Shown here piece by piece: positions 7,437-15,425 of a stretch of 15,425 nt of DNA (position 1 is the stretch's first letter; each line of letters begins with the position of its first letter). This stretch comes from an uncultured Kangiella sp. (GTDB taxonomy: Bacteria; Pseudomonadota; Gammaproteobacteria; Enterobacterales; DSM-103792), in assembly GCA_946481205.1 (NCBI GenBank), contig CAMLNB010000069.1, positions 1 to 15,425 of the forward strand, given 5' to 3'. The translations under genes and the position numbers were made by a program. The notes under the pieces were generated by a model. The model made no database searches. It was not told the origin of the DNA and saw nothing but the letters and a program-made list of their open reading frames with translations.

Positions 7437-7464
7437 GTGACGCGTCGTCGAATCCCCGTATAAT
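7437..7464 (+). promoter_or_regulatory. Sigma70-type promoter for the sugar transferase gene
   Basis: GTGACG (7437-7442, four of six matches to TTGACA) and a perfect TATAAT (7459-7464) are separated by 16 bases. Transcription would start near 7471, giving a leader of roughly 98 bases. The leader contains a modest inverted repeat, CCCTGG (7482-7487) and CCAGGG (7505-7510). The promoter overlaps the likely start region of the divergent lipoprotein gene. Confidence 0.6.
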
Positions 7465-7568
7465 CGCGGTCCCGAGCATCCCCCTGGAGCCCATTAGACG
7501 GAAACCAGGGTCGCCGCGGCAGGGCACCGGATAGCCCACGCCAGAGCCAGCAGTTCAGGAAGAAATTA

Positions 7569-8966
<1,398 letters not shown>

Positions 8967-9072
8967 CATCAGTCAGCGGGAAGCGGCGCAGAGGGAACCG
9001 CGCCGGATGGTAACGCGCAGTGGTGAACAGCGGTTGCAGAATGTCGTAGCAGAAACAGGTATCTGGCATCGC

Positions 9073-9086
9073 CACGCGAACGCGTG
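9073..9086. repeat. Short palindrome upstream of the ATPase gene
   Basis: CACGCG-AA-CGCGTG, two perfect 6-base arms around two bases, 27 bases before the ATPase start. The spacer is too short for an RNA hairpin loop unless the inner pairs open, so a DNA-binding site is the more natural reading. It could also be chance in GC-rich sequence. Confidence 0.3.
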
Positions 9087-9113
9087 TGAACGGAACTCAG
9101 AAAGGAGGCAAGG

Positions 9114-10175
9114 ATGTACGAGTCATATTACAAGCTGAGCGGCAAGCCGTTTCAGCTGGCACCCGATCCGTATTTCTTCTTTGGCAGCAGCACCCACAAA
9201 CGGGCGCTGGCCTATCTCAAATACGGCGTCTCGCAGAGCGAAGGCTTTATCGTCGTCACTGGCGATGTCGGTACCGGCAAGAGCACCCTGGTGCGCACAC
9301 TGTTCAACACGCTGGAACAGAAAAACGATTTGATCGCCGGCCAGCTGATGAACACCCAGCTGGACTCGACCAATATCCTGCGCATGGTCGCCGCTACGTT
9401 TGGCTTGGCCCACCAGGCCGCTGACAAAACCAGTTTGCTCAAGAACATCGAAAACTTCCTGATGGCGCGCCAGAAGGAAGGCAAGCGCTGCATGCTGGTG
9501 GTCGATGAGGCGCAGAACCTGCCATTTGAATCCTTGGAGGAGCTGCGGATGCTCTCCAATATGCATTTCAAGGGCAAAATCCTGCTGCAGATTTTCCTGC
9601 TGGGGCAATCCGAGTTCCGCGACAACCTGCGACATCCGAACCTGGAGCAGGTGAGGCAGCGGATCACGGCGTCCTACCATCTGGCCCACCTCGATCCGAG
9701 CGAAACCATTGGCTATGTCGAACACCGTTTGAAGAAAGTCGATTGGAAGAACGATCCGGAATTCAGCAAAGACGCCTATCACGCGATTTACGAATGCACG
9801 GCCGGCGTACCGCGTCGTATCAATACCCTGTGTGACCGCCTGCTGCTGTTTGGTTTTCTGGAAGAAAAGCACGTCATTGACGAAGCGATTGTCCGCACCG
9901 TCGCCCAAGAACTGCGCTCGGAATTGATGGTGCCGGACAGCAATGCGCAGCCGGTGCGCAGTAATGGCGCCGGCCATGCTCCACAGGCTGTTGCATCGGC
10001 CAATAACAGTGGCGATACCGGTAGTCTGGAGCAGCGCATTGTCCAGCTGGAGTTTGAAATGGAGAAAATGCGCCGTCGTTTTGAACGCGAACGCGACTAT
10101 ATGCGAAAAATTGTCGCCATCAGCTTCAATTTTGATGACGACGACGAGCTGCCGCCGAACATGCGGCCATCATGA
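9114..10175 (+). CDS. AAA ATPase of the PEP-CTERM exopolysaccharide locus type (ExeA/GspA-like)
   Basis: A 353-residue ATPase whose opening, MYESYYKLSGKPFQLAPDP then FFFGSSTHKRALAYLKYG, matches the putative secretion ATPase of PEP-CTERM/exosortase loci, related to ExeA/GspA of type II secretion. Walker A is GDVGTGKST (K56), Walker B is CMLVVDEAQN (D131, E132), with GQSEFRDNL as a sensor-like segment and GVPRRIN (about 231-237) as an arginine-bearing sensor 2. After a Pro/Ala/Ser-rich linker (about 274-302) comes a predicted coiled coil (about 303-332) and an acidic stretch DDDDE (341-345). No peptidoglycan-binding or membrane segment is seen, so it is likely cytosolic or peripheral. AGGAGG lies five bases before the ATG, a very strong binding site. 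It follows the EpsB2-type transferase. Its exact role in polysaccharide export or assembly is not established. Confidence 0.92.
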   Translation: MYESYYKLSGKPFQLAPDPYFFFGSSTHKRALAYLKYGVSQSEGFIVVTGDVGTGKSTLVRTLFNTLEQKNDLIAGQLMNTQLDSTNILRMVAATFGLAHQAADKTSLLKNIENFLMARQKEGKRCMLVVDEAQNLPFESLEELRMLSNMHFKGKILLQIFLLGQSEFRDNLRHPNLEQVRQRITASYHLAHLDPSETIGYVEHRLKKVDWKNDPEFSKDAYHAIYECTAGVPRRINTLCDRLLLFGFLEEKHVIDEAIVRTVAQELRSELMVPDSNAQPVRSNGAGHAPQAVASANNSGDTGSLEQRIVQLEFEMEKMRRRFERERDYMRKIVAISFNFDDDDELPPNMRPS

Positions 10176-10195
10176 GTAAGAGAGTTTCTACAGCA

Positions 10196-10220
10196 AAAAA
10201 GGCGCATTGAGCGCCTTTTT
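10196..10220. terminator. Bidirectional intrinsic terminator between the ATPase gene and galE
   Basis: Inverted repeat AAAAAGGCGC / GCGCCTTTTT around loop ATTGA, with the A-run on the left and T-run on the right. It lies 20 bases after the ATPase stop and 21 bases before the convergent galE stop, so it can serve both genes. Confidence 0.92.
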
Positions 10221-10241
10221 CTTTGTCAGGCTGTTGCTGCC

Positions 10242-11219
10242 TTAGCGCAGTTTCTGTTCCCAAGTCAGCGCGTGCTGGACGATGGTCTGCAAATTGTCAA
10301 ACTTTGGTTGCCAGTTCAGCAGGCTGCGCAGTTTGCTGGAGTCCGCGGCAATGGCTGCCAGATCACCCGGGCGGCGCGGCGCGTAATGAATATTCAGGGC
10401 TTTGCCGGCAACTTTTTCCGCAGTCTTCAGCACCTCAAGCACGCTGTAGCCATGGCCGTAGCCGCAGTTCAGCGTTACTGACTTGCCGTTGTTGCGCAGG
10501 TAGTCCAGCGCCGACAAATGCGCGGCCGCCAGATCTTCAACATGGATATAGTCGCGCACTCCGGTGCCGTCGGCGGTAGGGTAATCAGTGCCGAATACCG
10601 AAACGCTTTGCCGCTTGCCGCACAATGCTTCGACTGCCACTTTTATCAGATGGGTCGCATTCGGTGTTGCCTGACCGATGCGAGCCTCGGGATCCGCGCC
10701 GGCGACATTGAAATAGCGCAGCGTGACATGACGAATCGCGCCGGTGGCCGCGTAGTCACGCAGCAGCCATTCGCTCATCAGTTTCGACAGGCCGTAGGGC
10801 GATTCCGGCCGAGTCGGCGATTCTTCCGTGACCATCAGCGTATCCGGCGTGCCATACACCGCCGCAGTCGACGAGAAAATGAAATGTTCAACGCCAGCAG
10901 CCTGACAGCATTCCAGCAGGTTCAACACGTTGACCGTGTTATTGCGGTAATACTGCAGCGGCTTTTCGACGGATTCCGGCACCACGGTATTGGCGGCGAA
11001 ATGCAGAATCGATTTGATGTTGTGTTCGCGCAGCAGGCGCAGTACCAGCTCGCGATCACCGGTGTCGCCAACGACCAACGTGCCGTATAGCACCGCTTCT
11101 TTGCGGCCAGTGCTGAGGTTGTCGAGCACAATGACATTTTCGCCGCGTTCGCCGAGCTGACGGACCACATGCGAGCCGATATAGCCGGCGCCGCCGGTAA
11201 CCAGAATGCCGGGTTTCAT
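10242..11219 (-). CDS. galE: UDP-glucose 4-epimerase
   Basis: A 325-residue cytosolic NAD-dependent epimerase that interconverts UDP-glucose and UDP-galactose, slightly shorter than E. coli GalE (338). It has the Rossmann motif VTGGAGYIGSH (7-17), VLDNLSTG (31-38), HFAAN (73-77), the catalytic FSSTAAVYG (115-123) and YGLSK (Y142, K146), then LRYFNVAGADPE and a late VRDYIHVEDLAAAH. AAGGAAGG directly before the ATG at 11219 is a strong binding site. It lies downstream of gltA on the same strand with the gltA terminator between. It converges on the sugar transferase/ATPase pair, and supply of UDP-galactose for that polysaccharide is a reasonable inference. I see no convincing promoter in the short gap. 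Related sugar epimerases have the same motifs, but the length and full motif set favour GalE. Confidence 0.92.
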   Translation of the reverse strand: MKPGILVTGGAGYIGSHVVRQLGERGENVIVLDNLSTGRKEAVLYGTLVVGDTGDRELVLRLLREHNIKSILHFAANTVVPESVEKPLQYYRNNTVNVLNLLECCQAAGVEHFIFSSTAAVYGTPDTLMVTEESPTRPESPYGLSKLMSEWLLRDYAATGAIRHVTLRYFNVAGADPEARIGQATPNATHLIKVAVEALCGKRQSVSVFGTDYPTADGTGVRDYIHVEDLAAAHLSALDYLRNNGKSVTLNCGYGHGYSVLEVLKTAEKVAGKALNIHYAPRRPGDLAAIAADSSKLRSLLNWQPKFDNLQTIVQHALTWEQKLR

Positions 11220-11248
11220 ATCCTTCCTTGTCGTGAGGAATCAAAAAC

Positions 11249-11272
11249 AATGGGAGCCTCGATGCTCCCATT
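11249..11272 (-). terminator. Intrinsic terminator of gltA
   Basis: Stem AATGGGAGC / GCTCCCATT with a 6-base loop, followed on the minus strand by GTTTTTGA. It lies 30 bases after the gltA stop and before galE, so it most likely ends the gltA transcript; any read-through would reach galE. Confidence 0.85.
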
Positions 11273-11302
11273 ATTGCACAGCATTTAACGAACGACAGTG
11301 GC

Positions 11303-12598
11303 TTATGTCCGCTTGTTCAGATCAACGTAGTCGCGCTTGGTGTAGCCGGTGTAAAGCTGACGCGGACGGCCGATCTTCTGGCTCGGCTCGGCGATCATTT
11401 CTTTCCACTGAGCGACCCAGCCGGTGGTGCGGGCGAGCGCGAACATCACGGTGAACATGTTCATCGGAATGCCCATGGCCTTCATGATGATGCCGGAGTA
11501 GAAGTCGACGTTCGGGTACAGCTTCTTCTCGACGAAGTACGGGTCTTGCAGCGCAACGCGCTCCAGTTCCATCGCCACTTTCAGCAGCGGATCGTTGTCG
11601 GCGCCGAGGTGGTGCAGCACTTCGTGGGCGGTTTGACGCATGATGGTCGCGCGCGGATCGAAGTTCTTGTAAACACGGTGACCGAAGCCCATCAGACGGA
11701 ACGAGTCGTTCTTGTCTTTGGCGCGGGCAACGTATTCCGGAATGCGATCAACACTGCCGATTTCCATCAGCATGTTCAGGCAGGCTTCGTTGGCGCCACC
11801 GTGAGCCGGGCCCCACAGCGAAGCGATGCCGGCAGCGATGCAGGCAAACGGGTTGGCGCCCGAAGAGCCAGCCAAACGCACGGTCGAGGTCGAAGCGTTT
11901 TGCTCGTGATCGGCATGCAGAATCAGGATGCGGTCGATCGCGCGAACCAGAATCGGATCCGGCACGTATTCTTCGGCCGGCACGGCGAACATCATGCGCA
12001 GGAAGTTGGCCGAGTAGGACAGATCGTTGCGTGGGTACACAAACGGCTGACCGATGCTGTATTTGTAGCTCATTGCTGCCAGCGTCGGCACTTTCGCGAT
12101 CAGGCGAATCGCGCTGATTTCACGGTGAGTCGGGTTCGTGATGTCGAGCGAGTCGTGATAGAACGCTGACAGCGCGCCAACGACGCCGATCATGATCGCC
12201 ATCGGATGGGCATCGCGACGGAAACCGGAGAAGAACCGGCTCATCTGGTCGTGCACCATCGTGTGGTGGGTGATGCGGTATTTCCAGTCGTCCAGCTGGG
12301 CTTTGTTCGGCAGTTCGCCGTTGACCAGCAGGTAGGCGGTTTCGAGAAAATCGGATTTTTCCGCCAGCTGCTCGATCGGAAAACCACGGTATTGCAGCAC
12401 GCCGGCGTCGCCATCGATATAAGTGATTTTCGATTCGCAGGCGGCGGTGGCCATGAAGCCCGGGTCATAGGTGAACAGTTTGGCATCGCCCAACTTGCGG
12501 ATATCAACGACATCATGGCCCTGGGTGGGCGAGTGGATCGGCAACGAGACGGGCTCGGCGCGGTCAGGCAGGTGCAGAGTGGCAACCTTGTCTGCCAT
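11303..12598 (-). CDS. gltA: Citrate synthase, type II (hexameric)
   Basis: A 431-residue cytosolic enzyme that condenses acetyl-CoA and oxaloacetate to citrate, the entry step of the TCA cycle; length and sequence match the E. coli type (427). The reading frame is open to 12901, but the ATG at 12598 is chosen because AAAGGAG lies 7 bases ahead of it and the protein then starts [12 protein letters not shown] like its relatives. Key sites are [11 protein letters not shown] (H228, H231), [11 protein letters not shown] (H266), [15 protein letters not shown] (H307, next to an Arg) and NVDFYSG (D365), corresponding to H264, H305 and D362 of E. coli. Type II enzymes are often inhibited by NADH; that is a family property, not shown here. 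It is divergent from sdhCDA, a common arrangement in gammaproteobacteria, with its own terminator. Confidence 0.97.
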   Translation of the reverse strand: MADKVATLHLPDRAEPVSLPIHSPTQGHDVVDIRKLGDAKLFTYDPGFMATAACESKITYIDGDAGVLQYRGFPIEQLAEKSDFLETAYLLVNGELPNKAQLDDWKYRITHHTMVHDQMSRFFSGFRRDAHPMAIMIGVVGALSAFYHDSLDITNPTHREISAIRLIAKVPTLAAMSYKYSIGQPFVYPRNDLSYSANFLRMMFAVPAEEYVPDPILVRAIDRILILHADHEQNASTSTVRLAGSSGANPFACIAAGIASLWGPAHGGANEACLNMLMEIGSVDRIPEYVARAKDKNDSFRLMGFGHRVYKNFDPRATIMRQTAHEVLHHLGADNDPLLKVAMELERVALQDPYFVEKKLYPNVDFYSGIIMKAMGIPMNMFTVMFALARTTGWVAQWKEMIAEPSQKIGRPRQLYTGYTKRDYVDLNKRT

Positions 12599-12695
12599 GG
12601 TGGGCTCCTTTAGCGGGCAGGGCGGGCGCATGAATCGGATGCGCCGCGTTGAACGTAAACAGAGCGACAAGTATCGCTCAGGCAGGGGCCGCGAA

Positions 12696-12723
12696 ACTAT
12701 AGGCGAATTGACGGCCACGTCAA
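12696..12723 (-). promoter_or_regulatory. Sigma70-type promoter of gltA
   Basis: On the minus strand TTGACG (12718-12723) and TATAGT (12696-12701) are 16 bases apart, each matching the consensus at five of six positions. The start site would be near 12689, giving a leader of about 91 bases that can form two small stem-loops. Confidence 0.75.
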
Positions 12724-12727
12724 TTCG
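12704..12727. repeat. Palindrome over the gltA -35 box (possible operator)
   Basis: CGAATTGACG and CGTCAATTCG are perfect 10-base arms around GCCA. The repeat covers the gltA -35 hexamer and most of the spacer, so a bound protein would block or reposition RNA polymerase. The two-fold symmetry suits a dimeric regulator; which one is not known. Confidence 0.6.
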
Positions 12728-12731
12728 ACAA

Positions 12732-12745
12732 AAGTTACGTAACTT
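12732..12745. repeat. Perfect 14-base palindrome upstream of gltA promoter
   Basis: AAGTTACGTAACTT is its own complement with no spacer. It lies just upstream of the gltA -35 box (8 bases away) and about 59 bases upstream of the sdhC -35 box, so it could act as an activator or repressor site for one or both operons. Confidence 0.5.
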
Positions 12746-12803
12746 GGGCAAAGATTGTTCAATTTCCCAGTGTTTCACTATGAAAAGCATTGTTGTCAGC
12801 GAT

Positions 12804-12832
12804 TTGTCATCGACCGGTGCGACGCCTATAAT
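12804..12832 (+). promoter_or_regulatory. Sigma70-type promoter of sdhCDA
   Basis: TTGTCA (12804-12809, five of six) and a perfect TATAAT (12827-12832) with the ideal 17-base spacing. Transcription would begin near 12839, leaving a leader of about 84 bases before the sdhC GTG. Confidence 0.85.
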
Positions 12833-12841
12833 TCCGCGGCC

Positions 12842-12878
12842 GCGCGACAGCGGACGGGGTTCTATTTGGCTGTCGCGC
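12842..12878 (+). repeat. Hairpin at the 5' end of the sdh leader
   Basis: GCGCGACAGC (12842-12851) and GCTGTCGCGC (12869-12878) are perfect 10-base complements around a 17-base loop. It starts about 3 bases after the predicted transcription start and ends 44 bases before the sdhC start. It might protect the mRNA 5' end or bind a regulator; no U-tail follows, so it is not a simple terminator. Confidence 0.6.
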
Positions 12879-12922
12879 ATCCGCCCAGCATTCGGGCCCA
12901 CTCAAATAAGACGCAAAACACC

Positions 12923-13306
12923 GTGACCAAGCAACGTCCTGTCTTTCTGCCGCTCGCACCGGCCGATGTGATGGGGATGCCGGTGATGGCCATCACCTCC
13001 ATCCTGCACCGCATCTCTGGCATCGTGTTATTCCTGGGCCTGCCGGCCTTGCTGTATATGCTGCAACAGTCGCTGTCGTCCGAAGCCGGTTTCGCCGAAC
13101 TGAAGCAATGCCTGGCCGCCGGTTGGGCCAAGTTCGGCCTCTGGCTGCTGCTGGCCGCCGTGGCCTTCCATGTCATCGCCGGTGTCCGTCACCTGATCAT
13201 GGACCTGGGTCACCTTGAGACCAAAGAGGGCGGCCACAAGGCGGCCTCGACGGTTCTGGTGCTGTTCGTCATTGCCGCCGTGTTGCTGGGGGTGTTCGTA
13301 TGGTAA
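12923..13306 (+). CDS. sdhC: Succinate dehydrogenase cytochrome b556 subunit
   Basis: A 127-residue membrane anchor of complex II, which with SdhD holds haem b and the ubiquinone site. The frame is open further upstream, but the GTG at 12923 gives a start (MTKQRPVFLPL) that aligns with other SdhC proteins, and the length agrees with E. coli (129). The binding site before it is weak. SILHRISG (S26, R30) is the quinone-site motif. FHVIAGVRHLIMDLGH follows, where H83 aligns with the haem ligand H84 of E. coli. Three membrane helices lie at about 29-49, 70-90 and 107-126. Its last codons overlap the start of sdhD by seven bases. First gene of the sdhCDA(B) operon, read from the promoter at 12804-12832. 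Confidence 0.94.
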   Translation: MTKQRPVFLPLAPADVMGMPVMAITSILHRISGIVLFLGLPALLYMLQQSLSSEAGFAELKQCLAAGWAKFGLWLLLAAVAFHVIAGVRHLIMDLGHLETKEGGHKAASTVLVLFVIAAVLLGVFVW

Positions 13307-13659
13307 AGGCCGCCACCTCCCTGGGCCGTAGCGGCCTGCACGACTGGCTGATCCAGCGGCTGTCGGCCGTGGTCATGCTGGCCTATGTGCTGTACCTGAT
13401 GGGCTATCTGATTGGTGCCTACATGGTCCAACCTGAGCTCAGCTACAGCCTCTGGCATGGTTTCTTCGCCCGACCGTTCGTGAAAATTGCCACCCTGGTG
13501 ACCCTGTTGGCCGTCGTCGGCCACGCCTGGATCGGCATCTGGACGGTGTTTACCGATTACGTCAAACCGGTCGCGCTCCGCGTGGTGCTGCAAAGCCTGC
13601 TGATCCTGACCTGTCTGGGCCTGCTGTTCTGGGGCTTCAATATTCTGTGGGGTGTGTAA
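13300..13659 (+). CDS. sdhD: Succinate dehydrogenase hydrophobic membrane anchor subunit
   Basis: A 119-residue second anchor of complex II. The sequence LGRSGLHDWLIQR near the start and GHAWIGIWTVFTDYVKP (H75, D86, Y87) match E. coli SdhD, where the corresponding Asp and Tyr line the quinone pocket and the His lies near the haem. Three membrane helices lie at about 18-40, 62-83 and 93-115; the protein ends WGV as in E. coli. The ATG at 13300 overlaps the sdhC stop (ATGGTAA), suggesting translational coupling, and the sdhA ATG begins directly after the sdhD stop (TAAATG). Confidence 0.95.
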   Translation: MVKAATSLGRSGLHDWLIQRLSAVVMLAYVLYLMGYLIGAYMVQPELSYSLWHGFFARPFVKIATLVTLLAVVGHAWIGIWTVFTDYVKPVALRVVLQSLLILTCLGLLFWGFNILWGV

Positions 13660-15425
13660 ATGGCGCATGCCGTTCAAACCTTTGACGCCGTCATCATCGG
13701 TGCCGGCGGCGCCGGCATGCGGGCGTCCTTGCAGCTGGCCCAGGCCGGCCTGAAGACCGCACTGGTCTCGAAAGTATTCCCGACTCGTTCCCATACCGTT
13801 GCCGCCCAAGGTGGTATCACGGTCGCGCTGGGCAATACCCACCAGGACGACTGGCGCTGGCATATGTATGACACCGTCAAGGGTTCCGATTACATCGGCG
13901 ACCAGGACGCTATCGAGTACATGTGCTCGGTCGGTCCGCAGGCCATTTATGAGCTGGAGCACATGGGGCTGCCGTTCTCCCGTAACAAGGAAGGCCGCAT
14001 TTACCAGCGCCCGTTCGGCGGCCAGTCGAAGAACTTCGGTGGCGAGCAGGCGGCCCGTACCGCAGCCGCGGCTGACCGTACCGGCCACGCGCTGCTGCAC
14101 ACGCTGTATCAGCAGAACGTCAAGGCCAAGGCCGACGTTTACAGCGAATGGTTTGCGCTCGATCTGATCATGAACGCCAAGGGCCAGTGCTGCGGCGTCA
14201 CGGTCATGAACATCGAGACCGGCGAAATCGTCGCATTCAAGGCCCGTGCGGTGATTTTCGCCACCGGCGGCGCCGGCCGTATCTACGCCTCGACCACCAA
14301 TGCTTTCATCAACACCGGTGACGGTGTCGGCATGGCGCTGCGCGCCGGCCTGCAGGTGCAGGATATGGAGTTCTGGCAGTTCCACCCGACCGGCATCGCC
14401 GGTGCCGGCGTGCTGGTGACCGAAGGTTGCCGCGGTGAAGGCGGTTATCTGGTCAACAAGGACGGCGAGCGCTTCATGGAGCGTTACGCACCGAACGCCA
14501 AAGATCTGGCCGGCCGTGACGTCGTCGCCCGTTCGATGATCAAAGAGATCATCGCTGGTCGCGGCATGAAGCTGCCGGACGGCAGCGATTACGTCTACTT
14601 GAAGCTTGATCACCTCGGCGAAAAAACACTGAACGAACGGCTGCCGGGCATCTGCGAACTGGCGAAGACTTTCGCCCACGTCGATCCGGTCAAGGCGCCG
14701 ATTCCGGTCGTGCCGACCTGCCATTACATGATGGGTGGTATTCCAACCAACGTGCACGGTCAGGCGCTGGTCAACCGCAACGGCAAAGACGAGATTGTCG
14801 AAGGCCTGTACGCGGTCGGCGAAATCGCCTGCGTGTCGGTGCATGGTGCCAACCGTTTGGGCGGCAACTCGCTGCTGGATCTGGTGGTGTTCGGTCGCGC
14901 GGCTGGCTTGCATGTCACCGAAGCGCTGCAGAAAGACGAGCTCGGTTTCAACGCGTTCAGCGACAGCGATACCGAAAAAGCGATGGCCCGCTACAACCGC
15001 TGGGAAAACAGCAAGGACGGCGAAGACCCGGCCGTGCTGCGCAAAGCGATGCAGACCTGCATGCAGAACTACTTCGGTGTGTTCCGCACCGGTGAGTCGA
15101 TGGCGAAAGGTTTCACCGAACTCAAAGCGCTGCGTGCCCGCCTGCAGAATGGCGTGCTGAAGGACAAGAGCAAGACCTTCAACACCCAGCGGGTCGAGTG
15201 CATGGAGCTCGACAACCTGATGGAAACGGCGTTTGCCACCGCGATGTCGGCCAACTACCGCACCGAAAGCCGCGGCGCTCACGCCCGTGAAGATTTCGAG
15301 AATCGCGACGACGAAAACTGGCTCTGCCACTCGGTTTACGATCCGACCACCGAGTCGATGAGCAAGCGCGGCGTCAACATGCAGCCGAAAACGGTTGAAG
15401 CGTTCGCGCCGAAAGTTCGCACCTA
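13660..15425 (+). CDS. sdhA: Succinate dehydrogenase flavoprotein subunit (3' end just cut by window edge)
   Basis: The catalytic FAD subunit of complex II, oxidising succinate to fumarate at the inner face of the inner membrane. 588 full codons are visible plus two bases; the reading ends PKVRT followed by TA, and as E. coli SdhA ends RTY, only the last codon and the stop are probably missing. The N-terminal dinucleotide motif is [12 protein letters not shown] (11-22). SHTVAAQGG contains H45, the covalent FAD attachment site. FWQFHPTG (H242), [10 protein letters not shown] (R286), [10 protein letters not shown] (H355) and [14 protein letters not shown] (R399) are the active-site residues of the family. 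The ATG follows directly on the sdhD stop. sdhB is expected just beyond the window. No oddities seen. Confidence 0.97.
   Translation, partial: MAHAVQTFDAVIIGAGGAGMRASLQLAQAGLKTALVSKVFPTRSHTVAAQGGITVALGNTHQDDWRWHMYDTVKGSDYIGDQDAIEYMCSVGPQAIYELEHMGLPFSRNKEGRIYQRPFGGQSKNFGGEQAARTAAAADRTGHALLHTLYQQNVKAKADVYSEWFALDLIMNAKGQCCGVTVMNIETGEIVAFKARAVIFATGGAGRIYASTTNAFINTGDGVGMALRAGLQVQDMEFWQFHPTGIAGAGVLVTEGCRGEGGYLVNKDGERFMERYAPNAKDLAGRDVVARSMIKEIIAGRGMKLPDGSDYVYLKLDHLGEKTLNERLPGICELAKTFAHVDPVKAPIPVVPTCHYMMGGIPTNVHGQALVNRNGKDEIVEGLYAVGEIACVSVHGANRLGGNSLLDLVVFGRAAGLHVTEALQKDELGFNAFSDSDTEKAMARYNRWENSKDGEDPAVLRKAMQTCMQNYFGVFRTGESMAKGFTELKALRARLQNGVLKDKSKTFNTQRVECMELDNLMETAFATAMSANYRTESRGAHAREDFENRDDENWLCHSVYDPTTESMSKRGVNMQPKTVEAFAPKVRT

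Larger units (their letters stand above)
12599..12922. other. Divergent gltA-sdhC control region
   Basis: This 324-base stretch holds no gene that I can support. It carries one promoter on each strand, two palindromes at the gltA promoter, a hairpin in the sdhC leader, and two small stem-loops in the gltA leader: GGCGCAT/ATGCGCC (12625-12645) and GAGCGA/TCGCTC (12662-12679). The extensions of both flanking reading frames into this region have atypical residue composition and are not needed for the proteins. Confidence 0.8.

Noticed and set aside
9123..9977. Open frame of 284 codons on the minus strand opposite the ATPase gene
   Set aside because: Fully within the well-supported ATPase gene on the other strand; no domain and no binding site.
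12599..12901. N-terminal extension of the citrate synthase frame to an ATG at 12901
   Set aside because: The extension crosses the gltA promoter and palindromes, has no family similarity, and a strong binding site stands before the ATG at 12598.
13210..15330. Open frame of 706 codons on the minus strand opposite sdhC, sdhD and sdhA
   Set aside because: It lies antisense to three unmistakable conserved genes. Its residues (rich in His, Gln, Arg, Ala) look like reverse-read GC-rich codons, and no domain is recognisable. Long antisense frames are expected opposite highly expressed GC-rich genes.

Overview
This window looks like a chromosomal segment from a Gram-negative, respiring gammaproteobacterium-like organism of fairly high GC content. 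The evidence is a lipoprotein adaptor with RND efflux pumps, a type II citrate synthase divergent from sdhCDA, and an E. coli-like fRMsr. The genus cannot be read from the sequence. There is no tRNA, rRNA, CRISPR array, insertion sequence or prophage gene that I can see. It reads as ordinary core and accessory chromosome rather than an island.

Layout. Positions 1-4838 (minus strand) hold an efflux operon: a lipoprotein membrane-fusion adaptor, a complete 1054-residue RND permease, and the first 131 residues of a second RND permease that runs off the left edge. Perfect inverted repeats lie on both sides of the adaptor gene. Positions 5028-5540 (plus) encode a free methionine-R-sulfoxide reductase. 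It converges on a long-form tryptophan 2,3-dioxygenase (5607-6701, minus), and a bidirectional terminator separates them. A small lipoprotein of the histidine phosphatase family (about 6857-7432, minus) is divergent from an exopolysaccharide pair on the plus strand: an EpsB2-like polyprenyl-phosphate sugar transferase (7569-8966) and a PEP-CTERM-locus type AAA ATPase (9114-10175). A second bidirectional terminator separates this pair from galE (10242-11219, minus). The right end carries TCA-cycle genes: gltA (11303-12598, minus) divergent from sdhC-sdhD-sdhA (12923 to the right edge, plus). The sdhA reading stops within its last expected codon or so.

How the genes fit together. The efflux genes form one tripartite pump lacking its outer-membrane channel in view; two adjacent permeases suggest a heteromeric pump, as in MdtABC. 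The sugar transferase, ATPase and GalE fit surface polysaccharide production: UDP-galactose supply, loading of the first sugar on the lipid carrier, and an assembly or export accessory ATPase. GltA and succinate dehydrogenase are TCA enzymes that share a 324-bp divergent control region with good sigma70-type promoters, two palindromes at the gltA promoter and a hairpin at the start of the sdh leader.

I found no clearly new multi-gene system. The best leads are regulatory: the inverted repeats around the adaptor gene with nearly identical loop sequences, the palindromes at the gltA promoter, the inverted repeat abutting the tryptophan dioxygenase -10 box, and the PEP-CTERM-type gene pair with no exosortase beside it.
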